The notes: generated by a model from the letters alone, not told the origin. A stretch of DNA of 61,716 bases from Sphingorhabdus sp. Alg239-R122 (GCF_900537065.1 NZ_UNRC01000011.1:1-61716), one strand, 5' to 3'; numbered from the stretch's first letter, positions 17,004-26,001 are shown. Program-made: numbers and translations.

Positions 17004-18260
17004 TTACTGGTTCATCGAATCGAAGAAATCTTCGTTGGTCTTCGAATCCTTCATCTTATCGAGCAGGAATTCCATCGCGTCGATCGTGCCCATCTGCATC
17101 AGGATACGGCGCAGCACCCACATTTTGCTGAGTGTGTCTTTCTCGACCAGAATCTCTTCCTTGCGGGTGCCGGACTTGCCGACATCGAGCGCAGGGAAGA
17201 TACGCTTGTCAGATACCTTGCGGTCAAGCACGATTTCGGAGTTGCCGGTGCCCTTGAATTCTTCAAAAATCACTTCGTCCATCCGGCTGCCCGTATCAAT
17301 GAGCGCGGTGGCGATGATGGAAAGCGAACCGCCTTCCTCAATATTACGCGCAGCACCGAAAAAGCGTTTCGGACGCTGCAAGGCATTCGCATCGACACCG
17401 CCGGTCAACACCTTGCCTGAGCTCGGCACCACGGTGTTATAGGCACGGCCCAGACGTGTGATCGAGTCGAGCAAAATGACGACATCATGCTTGTGCTCAA
17501 CCAGGCGCTTTGCTTTTTCAATAACCATTTCAGCGACTTGTACGTGACGTGTGGCAGGTTCATCAAAAGTCGAGCTGATGACTTCGCCGTTCACGCTGCG
17601 CTGCATGTCGGTCACCTCTTCGGGGCGTTCATCGATCAGCAGCACCAGCAGATATACTTCAGGATGGTTGTCGGTAATCGCCTTGGCAATATTCTGCAGC
17701 AACACGGTTTTACCCGTGCGCGGCGGCGCCACGATCAATGAACGCTGGCCCTTGCCCTGCGGCGAAATGATGTCGATCACGCGTGCCGATTTGTCTTTCA
17801 CCGTTGGATCGGCCGTGTCGAGATTCAGTTTCTCGTCCGGATATAGCGGAGTCAGATTGTCGAAATTGACACGGTGGCGGACAGCCTCGGGATCATCAAA
17901 ATTGACCTGGGTGAGTTTAGTCAACGCAAAATAGCGCTCGCCATCGCGGGGCCCACGAATTTCGCCTTCGACAGTATCACCGGTACGCAGCCCAAATTTG
18001 CGGATCTGGTTGGGCGACACGTAAATATCGTCAGGCCCGGCCAGATAATTGGCTTCAGGCGAACGCAGGAATCCGAAACCATCCTGCAGCACTTCGATCG
18101 TGCCGAGTCCCATGATTTCCTCGCCATCTTCGGCCAGCTCTTTCAGGATTGCGAACAGCAAGTCCTGGCGGCGCAGTGTCGAGGCGCTTTCCACGCCAAG
18201 CTCTTCCGCCATCGCAACCAACTCGGCGGGTTTTTTCTGTTTCAGTTCTTTCAGGTGCAT
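17004..18260 (-). CDS. rho: transcription termination factor Rho
   Basis: A 418-residue Rho. The N-terminal RNA-binding part includes [12 protein letters not shown] and [12 protein letters not shown] (cold-shock-like primary site). The ATPase core has Walker A APPRTGKT, Walker [17 protein letters not shown] and the secondary-site loops including GKVLTGGVD. It is a hexameric RNA translocase that ends transcription of untranslated RNA. The ATG at 18260 is preferred to a TTG at 18272. The roughly 270-bp leader holds no recognised attenuator. Confidence 0.97.
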   Translation of the reverse strand: MHLKELKQKKPAELVAMAEELGVESASTLRRQDLLFAILKELAEDGEEIMGLGTIEVLQDGFGFLRSPEANYLAGPDDIYVSPNQIRKFGLRTGDTVEGEIRGPRDGERYFALTKLTQVNFDDPEAVRHRVNFDNLTPLYPDEKLNLDTADPTVKDKSARVIDIISPQGKGQRSLIVAPPRTGKTVLLQNIAKAITDNHPEVYLLVLLIDERPEEVTDMQRSVNGEVISSTFDEPATRHVQVAEMVIEKAKRLVEHKHDVVILLDSITRLGRAYNTVVPSSGKVLTGGVDANALQRPKRFFGAARNIEEGGSLSIIATALIDTGSRMDEVIFEEFKGTGNSEIVLDRKVSDKRIFPALDVGKSGTRKEEILVEKDTLSKMWVLRRILMQMGTIDAMEFLLDKMKDSKTNEDFFDSMNQ

Positions 18261-18540
18261 AGAATTTCTCAAATATAATGGGTGTGAACAAAGGTTCGGA
18301 TGTGGAAAATTGCGCGTGGAGTGACAATGAAGGTGTCAGCGAGTCTTATTCTCACGCTATCCCGGACGGGATGGGCATTAAATATGCGCGGCAACGGTTC
18401 AAGTCAAATGATTTGCAGATAAGCTGTCCCAACACCCGTCATACTGGGAAAAGTTCAAGCCATTGCTAATTGCTCGAATTGGCGCAGTATGCACATACAT
18501 CGAACGGTTAGCAGGACAGGTGAAGCTATCGCCGATACAT

Positions 18541-18984
18541 CTAAAACGGCCGCACAATCACCAATATGACGATAATTGCGACTGCCACACCTGGCACTTC
18601 ATTGAACAGGCGCAGTTTTTTATCAGACAATGTGCGTGTGCCTCGTGCCAGTTTTTTGGAATAGGCAATCATCCAGCCATGATAGCCGCTGAGCAGCAGC
18701 ACAAAGAGCAGCTTGGCATGAAACCAGCCCTGACTGAACGCGCCCGTCTGATAGGCCAGCGCAAGTCCCAGCACCCACACGATAATCATCGATGGATTGA
18801 GGATGATATTGCGCAATTTGGACTCACGCTCCATCCACTTGGAATCTTCTTCGCTGCCGATTTCTGATTCCTGATGATAAATGAAAAAGCGCGGCATCAT
18901 GAACAGGCCCGCCATCCAGAAGATGACGAAAATAATATGTGCCGCTTTCAGCCAGATATACAGCAAGGTCAGAATCTCGCTCAA
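18541..18984 (-). CDS. hemJ: protoporphyrinogen IX oxidase HemJ
   Basis: A 147-residue membrane protein with four predicted helices. The conserved His of the first helix is in KAAHIIFVIFWMAG, and the family patches MPRFFIYH and SGYHGWM are present. HemJ oxidises protoporphyrinogen IX to protoporphyrin IX in most proteobacteria lacking HemG/HemY. It starts at TTG (18984) with GGGAG 6 bases upstream. It follows hemE by 31 bp, so two haem-pathway steps share a transcript. Confidence 0.94.
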   Translation of the reverse strand: MSEILTLLYIWLKAAHIIFVIFWMAGLFMMPRFFIYHQESEIGSEEDSKWMERESKLRNIILNPSMIIVWVLGLALAYQTGAFSQGWFHAKLLFVLLLSGYHGWMIAYSKKLARGTRTLSDKKLRLFNEVPGVAVAIIVILVIVRPF

Positions 18985-19015
18985 TTATTGCTCCCGATAA
19001 TGCGCGGGTGGCAGG

Positions 19016-20041
19016 TTAGGTATCGCCTCTTACAAGTGTAAGCAGCTTTTCGACATGTGCAATGGGGGTATGCTGCAAAATGCCATGACCCAGGTTGAAG
19101 ATATGCGGGCGATCCGCGAAAATATCCAGGATTTCGAGCGCAGCCTGTTCCAGCGCACCACCACCCGCCATCAGCGCCAGCGGATCAAGATTGCCCTGCA
19201 CCGGCAGGTCTTTCGGTAAATTGGCCGCCGCCCAGCGCGCGTCGATGGTTTCATCCAGGCCAAGCGCATCAACGCCCGTTTCCCGCGCATAGGCAGGCAG
19301 TTTCTCACCCGCGCCCTTGGGAAAGCCTATTATCGGTGTATCAGGGTGCAGCGCGCGTAGTTTCGAAACAATTTCAGCATTGGGTGCAATCACCCATTTT
19401 TCGAACTGCGCGGGTGACAGCGACCCTGCCCAGCTATCAAACAGCTGCACCGCATGTACGCCCGCCTTTATCTGGCCGGAAAGATATTCGACCGAAAGGT
19501 CAATAATACGCTGAATCAGTTCCCCAAAAGCAGCTTCATTCATATAGGCATATTGACGCACCGCGGCCTGATCACGGCTACCCTCGCCATTCACCATGTA
19601 GGTGGCGACTGTCCAGGGTGATCCGGCAAAGCCCAGAAAGCATGTCTCAGGGCTTAACTCACCCGCGACCCTGGTCACGGTCCGGTAAACCGCCTCAAGA
19701 TGCTCAGGCACCGCTTCAAGAGCATTTAACTGGCTATCGAGTAGCCGAGGGGAAAGCCTTGGCCCCTCACCCGCGAGGAATTCCAGATTCTGGCCCATGG
19801 CATGCGGAATGATCAATATGTCTGAAAACAATATAGCTCCGTCAAAGCCAAACCGGCGGATCGGTTGCAATGTAACTTCCGCTGCAGCATCTGCATCATA
19901 GACAAGATCAAGAAATCCGCCTTTTTCTGCACGCAAAGCCCGATATTCAGGCAGGTAACGCCCCGCCTGACGCATAAGCCATATCGGGCGCACGGCAGCG
20001 GATTCACCGCGGATAGTTTTGAGTAACAAGGAGTCAGTCAT
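19016..20041 (-). CDS. hemE: uroporphyrinogen decarboxylase HemE
   Basis: A 341-residue enzyme of normal length. The signature PIWLMRQAGRYLPEYR is near the N-terminus; AILFSDILIIPHAMG carries the conserved Asp for the substrate, and the C-terminal NLGHGILQHTP is typical. It decarboxylates uroporphyrinogen III to coproporphyrinogen III. No ribosome site is seen before its ATG, which abuts the AT-rich edge of the proposed oriC. The hemE/origin/DUF299 order is the same as in Caulobacter. Confidence 0.97.
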   Translation of the reverse strand: MTDSLLLKTIRGESAAVRPIWLMRQAGRYLPEYRALRAEKGGFLDLVYDADAAAEVTLQPIRRFGFDGAILFSDILIIPHAMGQNLEFLAGEGPRLSPRLLDSQLNALEAVPEHLEAVYRTVTRVAGELSPETCFLGFAGSPWTVATYMVNGEGSRDQAAVRQYAYMNEAAFGELIQRIIDLSVEYLSGQIKAGVHAVQLFDSWAGSLSPAQFEKWVIAPNAEIVSKLRALHPDTPIIGFPKGAGEKLPAYARETGVDALGLDETIDARWAAANLPKDLPVQGNLDPLALMAGGGALEQAALEILDIFADRPHIFNLGHGILQHTPIAHVEKLLTLVRGDT

Positions 20042-20087
20042 ACTAAATAATCTTATTATTATAGAATATTGATGATTTAAGATGGTG

Positions 20088-20096
20088 TGTGGATAA
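20088..20096 (-). promoter_or_regulatory. DnaA box 1 (perfect)
   Basis: TGTGGATAA, i.e. TTATCCACA on the minus strand, the strong E. coli-type DnaA box. It borders the AT-rich stretch. Confidence 0.85.
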
Positions 20097-20121
20097 TGGG
20101 GACAAGGGCCCTATGCCGGAT

Positions 20122-20130
20122 TTGTCCACA
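20122..20130 (+). promoter_or_regulatory. DnaA box 2 (one mismatch)
   Basis: TTGTCCACA differs from TTATCCACA at the third base. Weak boxes of this kind are usual in alphaproteobacterial origins. Confidence 0.7.
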
Positions 20131-20300
20131 GAATGACATGAAAAAATTCCGCTCCGGGATTCCATACCGAATCGCCACAAAACCAACCAGAATATTGAAT
20201 CAGCTGAATCACTTGTCCCCGACATTTCGATTCCGAGCGCACCATGTGCATGACCAGGCAGGACAAATAAAGGCAATGGGCATGAAAGCGGGGACGCGAT

Positions 20301-20309
20301 TTATCCACG
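20301..20309 (+). promoter_or_regulatory. DnaA box 3 (one mismatch)
   Basis: TTATCCACG differs from the consensus at the last base. It is on the same strand as box 4, 35 bases away. Confidence 0.7.
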
Positions 20310-20335
20310 ATTTCATCCCTTGATTTATGCGCCCA

Positions 20336-20344
20336 TTATCCACA
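20336..20344 (+). promoter_or_regulatory. DnaA box 4 (perfect)
   Basis: TTATCCACA, 13 bases upstream of the DUF299 start codon, so DnaA binding here could also affect that gene's expression. Confidence 0.85.
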
Positions 20345-20357
20345 GGACTGTCCATAT

Positions 20358-21209
20358 ATGAAACTGCACCTGCATCTCCTGTCCGACTCCACCGGCGAAA
20401 CGCTGGAAAATATCGCAAAAGCAGCGCTTGCGCAATTTGACGGGGTTGAGATCATAAAGCATTTCTGGCCGATGGTGCGGAGCGAAAGTCATCTCGAGCG
20501 GATCCTCACCGATGTGGCCGCCAACCCCGGGCTTGTTCTGTTTACTCTGGTTAACCCGGAAACACGGCGCAAGCTGGAACGGCGTTGCCGCTCGCTCGGC
20601 CTGCCCGCTGTGCCGGCGCTTGACGCTGTGACCGATGCGCTGTCCAACCTGCTCGGCCAGGAAGCGAAAACCCGGCCCGGCCGGCAACATATACTCGACG
20701 CCGCCTATTTCGCACGCGTGGATGCAATCCAGTACACCATCGCGCATGATGACGGGGTTGGCTGGGAAAACTGGGAAGAGGCGGATATTGTGCTGGCGGG
20801 TGTGTCGCGTTCATCAAAAACACCGACTTCCATTTATCTAGCCAATCGCGGGTTCAAGACTGCGAATATCCCGATTGTGGTGGAATCGCCGCCGCCCGAT
20901 GCGTTGTTCCACCTTAAACATCCATTGGTGGTGGGGCTTACTACCCATGCCGACCGGTTGGTGCAGGTGCGGCGCAACCGTTTATTATCGCTCAACCAGA
21001 CGCCGGAAACTGCCTATGTCAACAGCGACCGGGTGAAACAGGAACTACAATACGCGCGGCGCATGTTTGCCGATAATGGCTGGCCGGTTATTGACGTGAC
21101 GCGGCGTTCGATTGAGGAAAGTGCGGCGGCGATTATCAATCTGGTTAATGAACGCCATCTGGCGGAATCAGAATCGGAAGGCGGCGGAAATTCCGGGAAA
21201 GAAACATGA
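20358..21209 (+). CDS. pyruvate phosphate dikinase / PEP synthase regulatory protein (DUF299)
   Basis: A 283-residue member of the DUF299 family of bifunctional Ser/Thr kinases and phosphorylases that switch PPDK or PEP synthase off and on. It opens LHLLSDSTGETLENIAKA, and the P-loop-like GVSRSSKTPTSIYLANRG near residue 155 is the family signature. Which target enzyme it controls cannot be told here, as neither lies in the window. It is the first gene right of the origin and overlaps maf by 4 bases. Confidence 0.93.
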   Translation: MKLHLHLLSDSTGETLENIAKAALAQFDGVEIIKHFWPMVRSESHLERILTDVAANPGLVLFTLVNPETRRKLERRCRSLGLPAVPALDAVTDALSNLLGQEAKTRPGRQHILDAAYFARVDAIQYTIAHDDGVGWENWEEADIVLAGVSRSSKTPTSIYLANRGFKTANIPIVVESPPPDALFHLKHPLVVGLTTHADRLVQVRRNRLLSLNQTPETAYVNSDRVKQELQYARRMFADNGWPVIDVTRRSIEESAAAIINLVNERHLAESESEGGGNSGKET

Positions 21210-21802
21210 TGCTCATACTAGCCTCAAAAAGCTCCTCGCGCCGCGCTATGCTGGAAAATGCTGGGGTGGAGATCGAATGCCTGCCCGCCAATGTAGATGA
21301 GGCGGCCATCAAGGATAGCCTAATTGCGGAAGGCACAAGCCCGCGCAATCTGGTTGACGCACTGGCGGACGCGAAAGCACGGCGTGTGTCAAACCGTGTG
21401 CCGGGCGCGATGGTGCTGGGCGCGGATTCGCTGGTGGTGACGGCGGATGGGCACTATCTCGACAAGCCGGAAACGCCGGATAACGCAAAGGCGCATCTTG
21501 CCATGCTGTCGGATTCGACCCACAGCTTGCTGAGCGCCGCAGTGATTTACGAAGATGGAAATCCAATATGGCGGCATATTGATATCGCCAAAATGACAAT
21601 GCGCCCATTAAGCGGAACCTTCATTGAGGATTATGTAAGCGAAAACTGGAACAATATCCGCCACTGTGTCGGCTGCTATGAAATTGAAGGGCCGGGCGCC
21701 CAACTATTCGCGCGGATTTTAGGCAGCCAGTTCACCATTATGGGCCTGCCACTGCTGCATCTGCTTGATTATTTGAGGATAAGAAAGGTAATGCCGTCAT
21801 GA
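21206..21802 (+). CDS. maf: Maf family nucleotide pyrophosphatase
   Basis: A 198-residue Maf/HAM1-like protein. The N-terminal LASKSSSRRAML is the Maf signature that binds nucleotide phosphate, and the Asp of VLGADSLVV is the catalytic region. Maf proteins hydrolyse nucleoside triphosphates, often modified pyrimidine nucleotides, as a house-cleaning function. It starts at 21206 (overlap with the previous gene) or at the next codon, 21209, and overlaps aroE by 4 bases. Confidence 0.92.
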   Translation: MMLILASKSSSRRAMLENAGVEIECLPANVDEAAIKDSLIAEGTSPRNLVDALADAKARRVSNRVPGAMVLGADSLVVTADGHYLDKPETPDNAKAHLAMLSDSTHSLLSAAVIYEDGNPIWRHIDIAKMTMRPLSGTFIEDYVSENWNNIRHCVGCYEIEGPGAQLFARILGSQFTIMGLPLLHLLDYLRIRKVMPS

Positions 21803-22629
21803 CATCAACGACGTCAAAGCGGCCCTATGCCGAAGTGATTGGCGATCCGATCAACCAGTCGAAATCACCCGTGATACATGGTTTTTGGCTCGACAAACTG
21901 GGCATCGATGCGGATTATAAAATAGCACACATAAAGCCTGAGCAACTGGTAGATTATATCACCAGCCGCCGGGAAGATCCGGACTGGCAAGGCTGTAACG
22001 TCACCATCCCGCACAAGCTCGCAGTGCTGGATCTTGTGGATGATCCGGGCGGCGTCAAAGATTCAATAGGTGCAATGAACACTATCATCCGCGGAGAGGA
22101 TGGAAAACTGATCGGCACCAATACGGATGCCGGCGGTTTTTATACGCCATTGTCGAACAGTGACCTTGCGGGTGCCGATATATGTGTCATCGGCAATGGC
22201 GGCGCAGCACGAGCGATCCTGTTTGCGCTCAGCAGGCTGGATGTGGATGACGTGTATATCATGGCGCGCAATCCGCTCAAATCCATAGGGCTGCTCAGCC
22301 AGTTTGGGTTAAAGGGTGGGTGCGTGCAGATGGATGCGGAGGTTCCGCCGGTGCAGCTGCTGGTGAATGCCAGCCCACTCGGCATGAAGGGCGCCAAAGA
22401 GACGCTGGATATTGACCTTACCCCCCTGCCCGATGGAGCCATTGTGTATGACATTGTCTACAACCCCCTGATAACGCCATTGCTGGAACAGGCAAAATCG
22501 CGTGGGTTGAATGTGATAGACGGGCTCGGCATGTTGATAGGACAGGCAGATCTGGCGTTCGAGCTGTTTTTCGGCAAACCTGCACCGCGCAAATATGACA
22601 AGGAACTTCGGAAGCTGCTTGCCAAATGA
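21799..22629 (+). CDS. aroE: shikimate dehydrogenase AroE
   Basis: A 276-residue enzyme. The shikimate site is seen in NQSKSPVIHGFW (Ser pair) and CNVTIPHK (catalytic Lys), with NTDAGGFYTPL carrying the Asp partner. The NADP-binding domain has VIGNGGAARAI. It reduces 3-dehydroshikimate to shikimate. It overlaps maf and coaE by 4 bases each, so translation is coupled along the operon. Confidence 0.96.
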   Translation: MTSTTSKRPYAEVIGDPINQSKSPVIHGFWLDKLGIDADYKIAHIKPEQLVDYITSRREDPDWQGCNVTIPHKLAVLDLVDDPGGVKDSIGAMNTIIRGEDGKLIGTNTDAGGFYTPLSNSDLAGADICVIGNGGAARAILFALSRLDVDDVYIMARNPLKSIGLLSQFGLKGGCVQMDAEVPPVQLLVNASPLGMKGAKETLDIDLTPLPDGAIVYDIVYNPLITPLLEQAKSRGLNVIDGLGMLIGQADLAFELFFGKPAPRKYDKELRKLLAK

Positions 22630-23240
22630 CGAACCAGAGCCAGCATAAACCTTTTATACTCGGCCTGACAGGCTCAATCGGTATGGGCAAATCAACTGTG
22701 GCGGACATGTTTCGCGAGCTGGATGTGCCCGTGTTTGATGCCGATGCCGCAGTGCATATATTGCAGGGCCCCAATGGTGCATTGCTGGAACCTATTGAGG
22801 CGGCTTTTCCTGGTACCACCGGGCCGGAAGGTGTAGACCGGCAGAAACTGGGCGCAGCGGTATTGTCTGACAGGGCGGCGCTCGCAAAACTTGAATCGAT
22901 TGTGCACCCTGCCGTAGCGCAGATGCGTGCAGATTTTCTGGCAGAAAATGGCGAAGCTCCGATTATGGTATTCGACATCCCGCTTCTGTTTGAAAAAGGC
23001 GGTGCAGATACTGTCGACGCGATTGTGGTCGTTTCTGCCCCGGCGGATATACAGCGCGCCCGCGTCCTGGCCCGTCCAAACATGACCACGCAGAAATTCG
23101 ATTATATACTGGGCCTGCAAATGCCCGATGCCGAAAAACGTGCCCGCGCCGATCATATTATCGATACAGGTGTGAGTTTGGAGGAGACTCGACAAATTGT
23201 GCAGAATCTTGTCACAAAATTATCACCGCCCCTTGCCTGA
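22626..23240 (+). CDS. coaE: dephospho-CoA kinase CoaE
   Basis: A 204-residue P-loop kinase with Walker A GLTGSIGMGKST and the family patches FDADAAVH and IVHPAVAQMR, then FDIPLLFEKG. It makes the last step of CoA synthesis by phosphorylating the 3'-OH of dephospho-CoA. It overlaps aroE by 4 bases; coaE next to dnaQ is a frequent alphaproteobacterial arrangement. Confidence 0.96.
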   Translation: MTNQSQHKPFILGLTGSIGMGKSTVADMFRELDVPVFDADAAVHILQGPNGALLEPIEAAFPGTTGPEGVDRQKLGAAVLSDRAALAKLESIVHPAVAQMRADFLAENGEAPIMVFDIPLLFEKGGADTVDAIVVVSAPADIQRARVLARPNMTTQKFDYILGLQMPDAEKRARADHIIDTGVSLEETRQIVQNLVTKLSPPLA

Positions 23241-23258
23241 ACCAAAAAACACTCCAAT

Positions 23259-23981
23259 ATGACTCTTATGACAGCGACTCCATTGAGAGAAATCGTCTTT
23301 GATACCGAGACGACCGGATTTGACCCCAAGAACGGGGACCGGATGGTGGAAATCGGCTGTATCGAAATGATTGGCCGGGTTGAAACCGGCAAAAGCTATC
23401 ATTGCTATTACAACCCACAGCGCGACATGCCGAAATCGGCGGAGGAGATTCACGGACTTTCCGATATTTTCCTGTCCGACAAACCGCTATTTGCGGATAA
23501 AGCGGATGAACTTCTTGAATTTCTGGGCGATGCACCGCTGGTGGCGCACAATGCGACATTCGATTTCGGGTTTATCAATGCCGAGCTGGAGCGTGCAGGA
23601 AAAACTGCCATCGCGATGGATCGCATGGTGGATACGCTGGCCATGGCGCGGGTCAAACATCCGGGTGCGAAACTGTCGCTAGATGCATTATGCACCCGCT
23701 ATGGCATAGATCGCAGCCACCGTGTCAAGCATGGTGCGCTGCTGGATGCCGAGCTGTTGGCGCAATTATATATTGAACTTACCGGTGGACGGCAGATCGG
23801 GCTGAGCCTGGCCGCAGAAGGCAGCGAGAAAGAACATGCTGTTTCTGTGGATGATGATGCAGTCATTGCTGAAGACCGGCCTTTCCGTGCTCCAAGGCCG
23901 CATAAAGCCAGCGCGGAGGAACTTGCTGCCAACACCGCATTTCTTGAAAAAATGGGGATTCCCATATGGCACAGGGGATGA
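23259..23981 (+). CDS. dnaQ: DNA polymerase III epsilon subunit (3'-5' exonuclease) DnaQ
   Basis: A 240-residue DEDDh exonuclease. Exo I is VFDTETTGFD, Exo II AHNATFDFGFINAEL and the Exo III region is HGALLDAELLAQLY with its His and Asp. It proofreads for Pol III; the short C-terminal tail (about residues 185-240) would bind the alpha subunit. The ATG at 23259 is used; 23268 is an alternative, and neither has a strong ribosome site. It follows coaE by 18 bp. Confidence 0.95.
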   Translation: MTLMTATPLREIVFDTETTGFDPKNGDRMVEIGCIEMIGRVETGKSYHCYYNPQRDMPKSAEEIHGLSDIFLSDKPLFADKADELLEFLGDAPLVAHNATFDFGFINAELERAGKTAIAMDRMVDTLAMARVKHPGAKLSLDALCTRYGIDRSHRVKHGALLDAELLAQLYIELTGGRQIGLSLAAEGSEKEHAVSVDDDAVIAEDRPFRAPRPHKASAEELAANTAFLEKMGIPIWHRG

Positions 23982-24046
23982 AAGGAGCCAGATAGCAAAC
24001 CCACCGCCACCACAAACGACACTAAAACTATAATGGAGAAGTAAAT

Positions 24047-24616
24047 ATGGACATTCGTGTTTCAGGCCATCAGATGGATACCGGCGAAGCATTGCAGCAA
24101 CATGTCGAAGACCGGCTGAATACGAGTATCAAGAAGCATTTCTCCAAGGCTATTTCGGCGCATGTCACCTTTGGCAAAGGCCCACACGAAGCGTTTCAGT
24201 GCGATATTGTGGCGCACATCATGCACGGCCTTATCCTGAAAGCCAGCGGACAGGCTCAAGATGTCTACCCCGCATTTGATCAGGCCGCCGACCGTATTGA
24301 AAAACAGTTGCGCCGCTATATGCGCCGGCTGAAAGACCGGCATGACCAAGCTGCACACGCGCTGAAGGAAGAAGAAGCTGCCTATACGGTGTTCGACACA
24401 CCTGCCGAAGAAGAGGACGTTTCGGGCGATGCACCGCTGGTTATTGCCGAAACGCGCGTAGATATTCCGTCAGGTAGTGTTTCAGATGCGGTGATGATGC
24501 TTGATTTGCGCGACACCAATGCACTATTGTTCAAAAACTCTGGCACTGGCGCACATAATATGGTTTATCGCCGGTCCGATGGGTCGATTGGCTGGGTAGA
24601 ACCCAAATCCGATTAA
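24047..24616 (+). CDS. hpf: long-form ribosome hibernation-promoting factor HPF
   Basis: A 189-residue protein: an N-terminal RaiA/HPF domain (1-100; MDIRVSGHQMDTGEALQQHV, then YPAFDQAADRIEKQLRRY), a linker rich in Glu and Ala, and a C-terminal dimerisation domain (about 128-186; SDAVMMLDLRDTNALLF). Long HPF joins 70S ribosomes into inactive 100S dimers during slow growth. GGAG lies 9 bases before the ATG. It is followed by ptsN, as in many proteobacteria, although rpoN is not present here. Confidence 0.94.
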   Translation: MDIRVSGHQMDTGEALQQHVEDRLNTSIKKHFSKAISAHVTFGKGPHEAFQCDIVAHIMHGLILKASGQAQDVYPAFDQAADRIEKQLRRYMRRLKDRHDQAAHALKEEEAAYTVFDTPAEEEDVSGDAPLVIAETRVDIPSGSVSDAVMMLDLRDTNALLFKNSGTGAHNMVYRRSDGSIGWVEPKSD

Positions 24617-24695
24617 CCTCATTCCCCGCAGCCACGCGGACAATTATGAATATAAACGGGCGTGCACGCAGCTTTCTGCGCACAAGACAATAATT

Positions 24696-25157
24696 ATGCG
24701 AACTTTCACTCTTGATGATGAAGCGGTGCTGACCGGCGCACAAGTGTCGGGCAAAACTCAACTTCTGGAACTTTTGGCCGAAAAATTCAGTCAGTGTTAC
24801 GGTCTGGACCGGGCTAGCTGCCTCGACTGTCTGGATGAACGGGAGCGTCTGGGTTCCACTGGATTTGGGCGCGGTATTGCCATTCCGCATGGCAAGATAG
24901 AAGGCATGGAAATGCCTGTCGCAGTATTTGTGCAACTCGCGCGCCCAATGGATTTCGATGCCGTTGACAAATTGCCGGTGGATATTGTGTTCGCGCTTAT
25001 GTCGCCGGTCAGTGGCGGCTCGATCCACCTGCAGGCGCTGGCTAGCATATCACGCCTTTCACGCGATGAAAAAACCGTGAGCAGCCTGCGCGGAGTGAAG
25101 GGGCATGATGCGGCCTATGCAGTGTTGGCAAGCGTGATTGACCGTGACGCCGCCTGA
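24696..25157 (+). CDS. ptsN: nitrogen-regulatory PTS component EIIA-Ntr (PtsN)
   Basis: A 153-residue IIA domain. The phospho-acceptor His65 is in GRGIAIPHGKIEG, the conserved PtsN site. In alphaproteobacteria it links the PTS-Ntr phosphorelay to nitrogen, potassium and stress signals. Just upstream is hpf; the next gene begins one base after its stop. Confidence 0.94.
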   Translation: MRTFTLDDEAVLTGAQVSGKTQLLELLAEKFSQCYGLDRASCLDCLDERERLGSTGFGRGIAIPHGKIEGMEMPVAVFVQLARPMDFDAVDKLPVDIVFALMSPVSGGSIHLQALASISRLSRDEKTVSSLRGVKGHDAAYAVLASVIDRDAA

Positions 25158-25158
25158 A

Positions 25159-25620
25159 ATGTCCGAAAAAGCTCTATCAAACGGTGAAAGATGGCATTTC
25201 CGGGCACTGGAATCGCTTTATGCATCGGCGCCGGTGAATGCCTTATTCGATTCGCGGCTTGAAATCGTCGAATCGGGCGTGGCACGTATCCACTTCATGG
25301 TGGATGAGAGATTTTACCATGCCGCAGGTGCCGCGCATGGTACTATCTATTTCAAAATGCTTGATGATGCAGCCTTTTATGCTGCAAATAGCCTTGTTTC
25401 CGACCGTTTTCTGCTCACAACCGCCTTCAATATGAATTTTACCAGTCCCGTAAAGGCTGGACCTGTTGTGGCTGAAGGTAAATGGATCAGCGGAAAACGG
25501 CGCGTTTTCATTGGAGAATCACGCCTTTTGGACAGTGAAGGCGAAGAAATTGCGCGCGGCACAGGCACTTTCATGCGCTCGCACATCGCGCTGTCCACGC
25601 TGGACGGCTATGGTATCTGA
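25159..25620 (+). CDS. PaaI-family thioesterase (hotdog fold)
   Basis: A 153-residue hotdog protein with the PaaI-type segment FYHAAGAAHGTIYFKMLDDAAFYAAN, of which AAGAAHGTIYFKMLDDAAF is the core. It probably hydrolyses an acyl-CoA; no phenylacetate genes are near. The ATG one base after the ptsN stop is chosen; earlier in-frame TTG (25138) and GTG (25144) starts would overlap ptsN. Confidence 0.85.
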   Translation: MSEKALSNGERWHFRALESLYASAPVNALFDSRLEIVESGVARIHFMVDERFYHAAGAAHGTIYFKMLDDAAFYAANSLVSDRFLLTTAFNMNFTSPVKAGPVVAEGKWISGKRRVFIGESRLLDSEGEEIARGTGTFMRSHIALSTLDGYGI

Positions 25621-25656
25621 TACCATTTTTAAACCATTTATCTGTAATAACTTACC

Positions 25657-26001
25657 ATGATTGAACCCCGCCTTTCTTCGGATATGCGCATTGGCGCCAT
25701 CAAGCGACTTGTCGAATCAGAAGGTGGGTTTGCGATGGTCCTGCACAAGGGTGATCCGGTATCGGGCGCGATTCTGGTGCAGACTCTCGAAAAGGGGCGA
25801 AATCCCAGGCTTTATGAACAGATGCCGAGTCTCGACGATGGCCCGGTGTGGCATGAGATATGGTCAGAAGAAATTGAAAACAAAGGAAACTTACAGGAGT
25901 ATCTGGACAGGCGATTCGCACGGGACAGTGATTTATGGTTAATAGAACTGGATATCGCAGATAGCGAACGGCTCACCGGACTCTTGCAGCAGATAAGTTG
26001 A
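25657..26001 (+). CDS. DUF1491 family protein
   Basis: A 114-residue soluble protein: PRLSSDMRIGAIKRLVESEG at the start, a middle HKGDPVSGAILVQ, and the ending FARDSDLWLIELDIADSERL. This is the DUF1491 pattern, widespread in Alphaproteobacteria and without known function. It is the last gene of a rightward run from the origin. Confidence 0.85.
   Translation: MIEPRLSSDMRIGAIKRLVESEGGFAMVLHKGDPVSGAILVQTLEKGRNPRLYEQMPSLDDGPVWHEIWSEEIENKGNLQEYLDRRFARDSDLWLIELDIADSERLTGLLQQIS

Larger units (their letters stand above)
20042..20357. other. oriC: probable chromosomal replication origin (oriC)
   Basis: This 316-bp gap between hemE and the DUF299 gene has no coding signal. Its left edge (about 20042-20080) is nearly all A and T and would suit a DNA-unwinding element. 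Four DnaA-box-like 9-mers are present: 20088-20096, 20122-20130, 20301-20309 and 20336-20344; two are perfect TTATCCACA. Five GANTC sites, targets of the CcrM methyltransferase, lie within 76 bp (20158-20233). TTGTCCCC also occurs on both strands (20097-20104, 20213-20220). In Caulobacter the origin lies in the same intergenic position, between hemE and the DUF299 gene (RP001). Flanking genes point away on both sides. Confidence 0.87.

Noticed and set aside
20097-20104. TTGTCCCC repeats in the origin region as DnaA boxes
   Set aside because: They differ from TTATCCACA at several bases; they are noted as repeats in the oriC entry but not called boxes.
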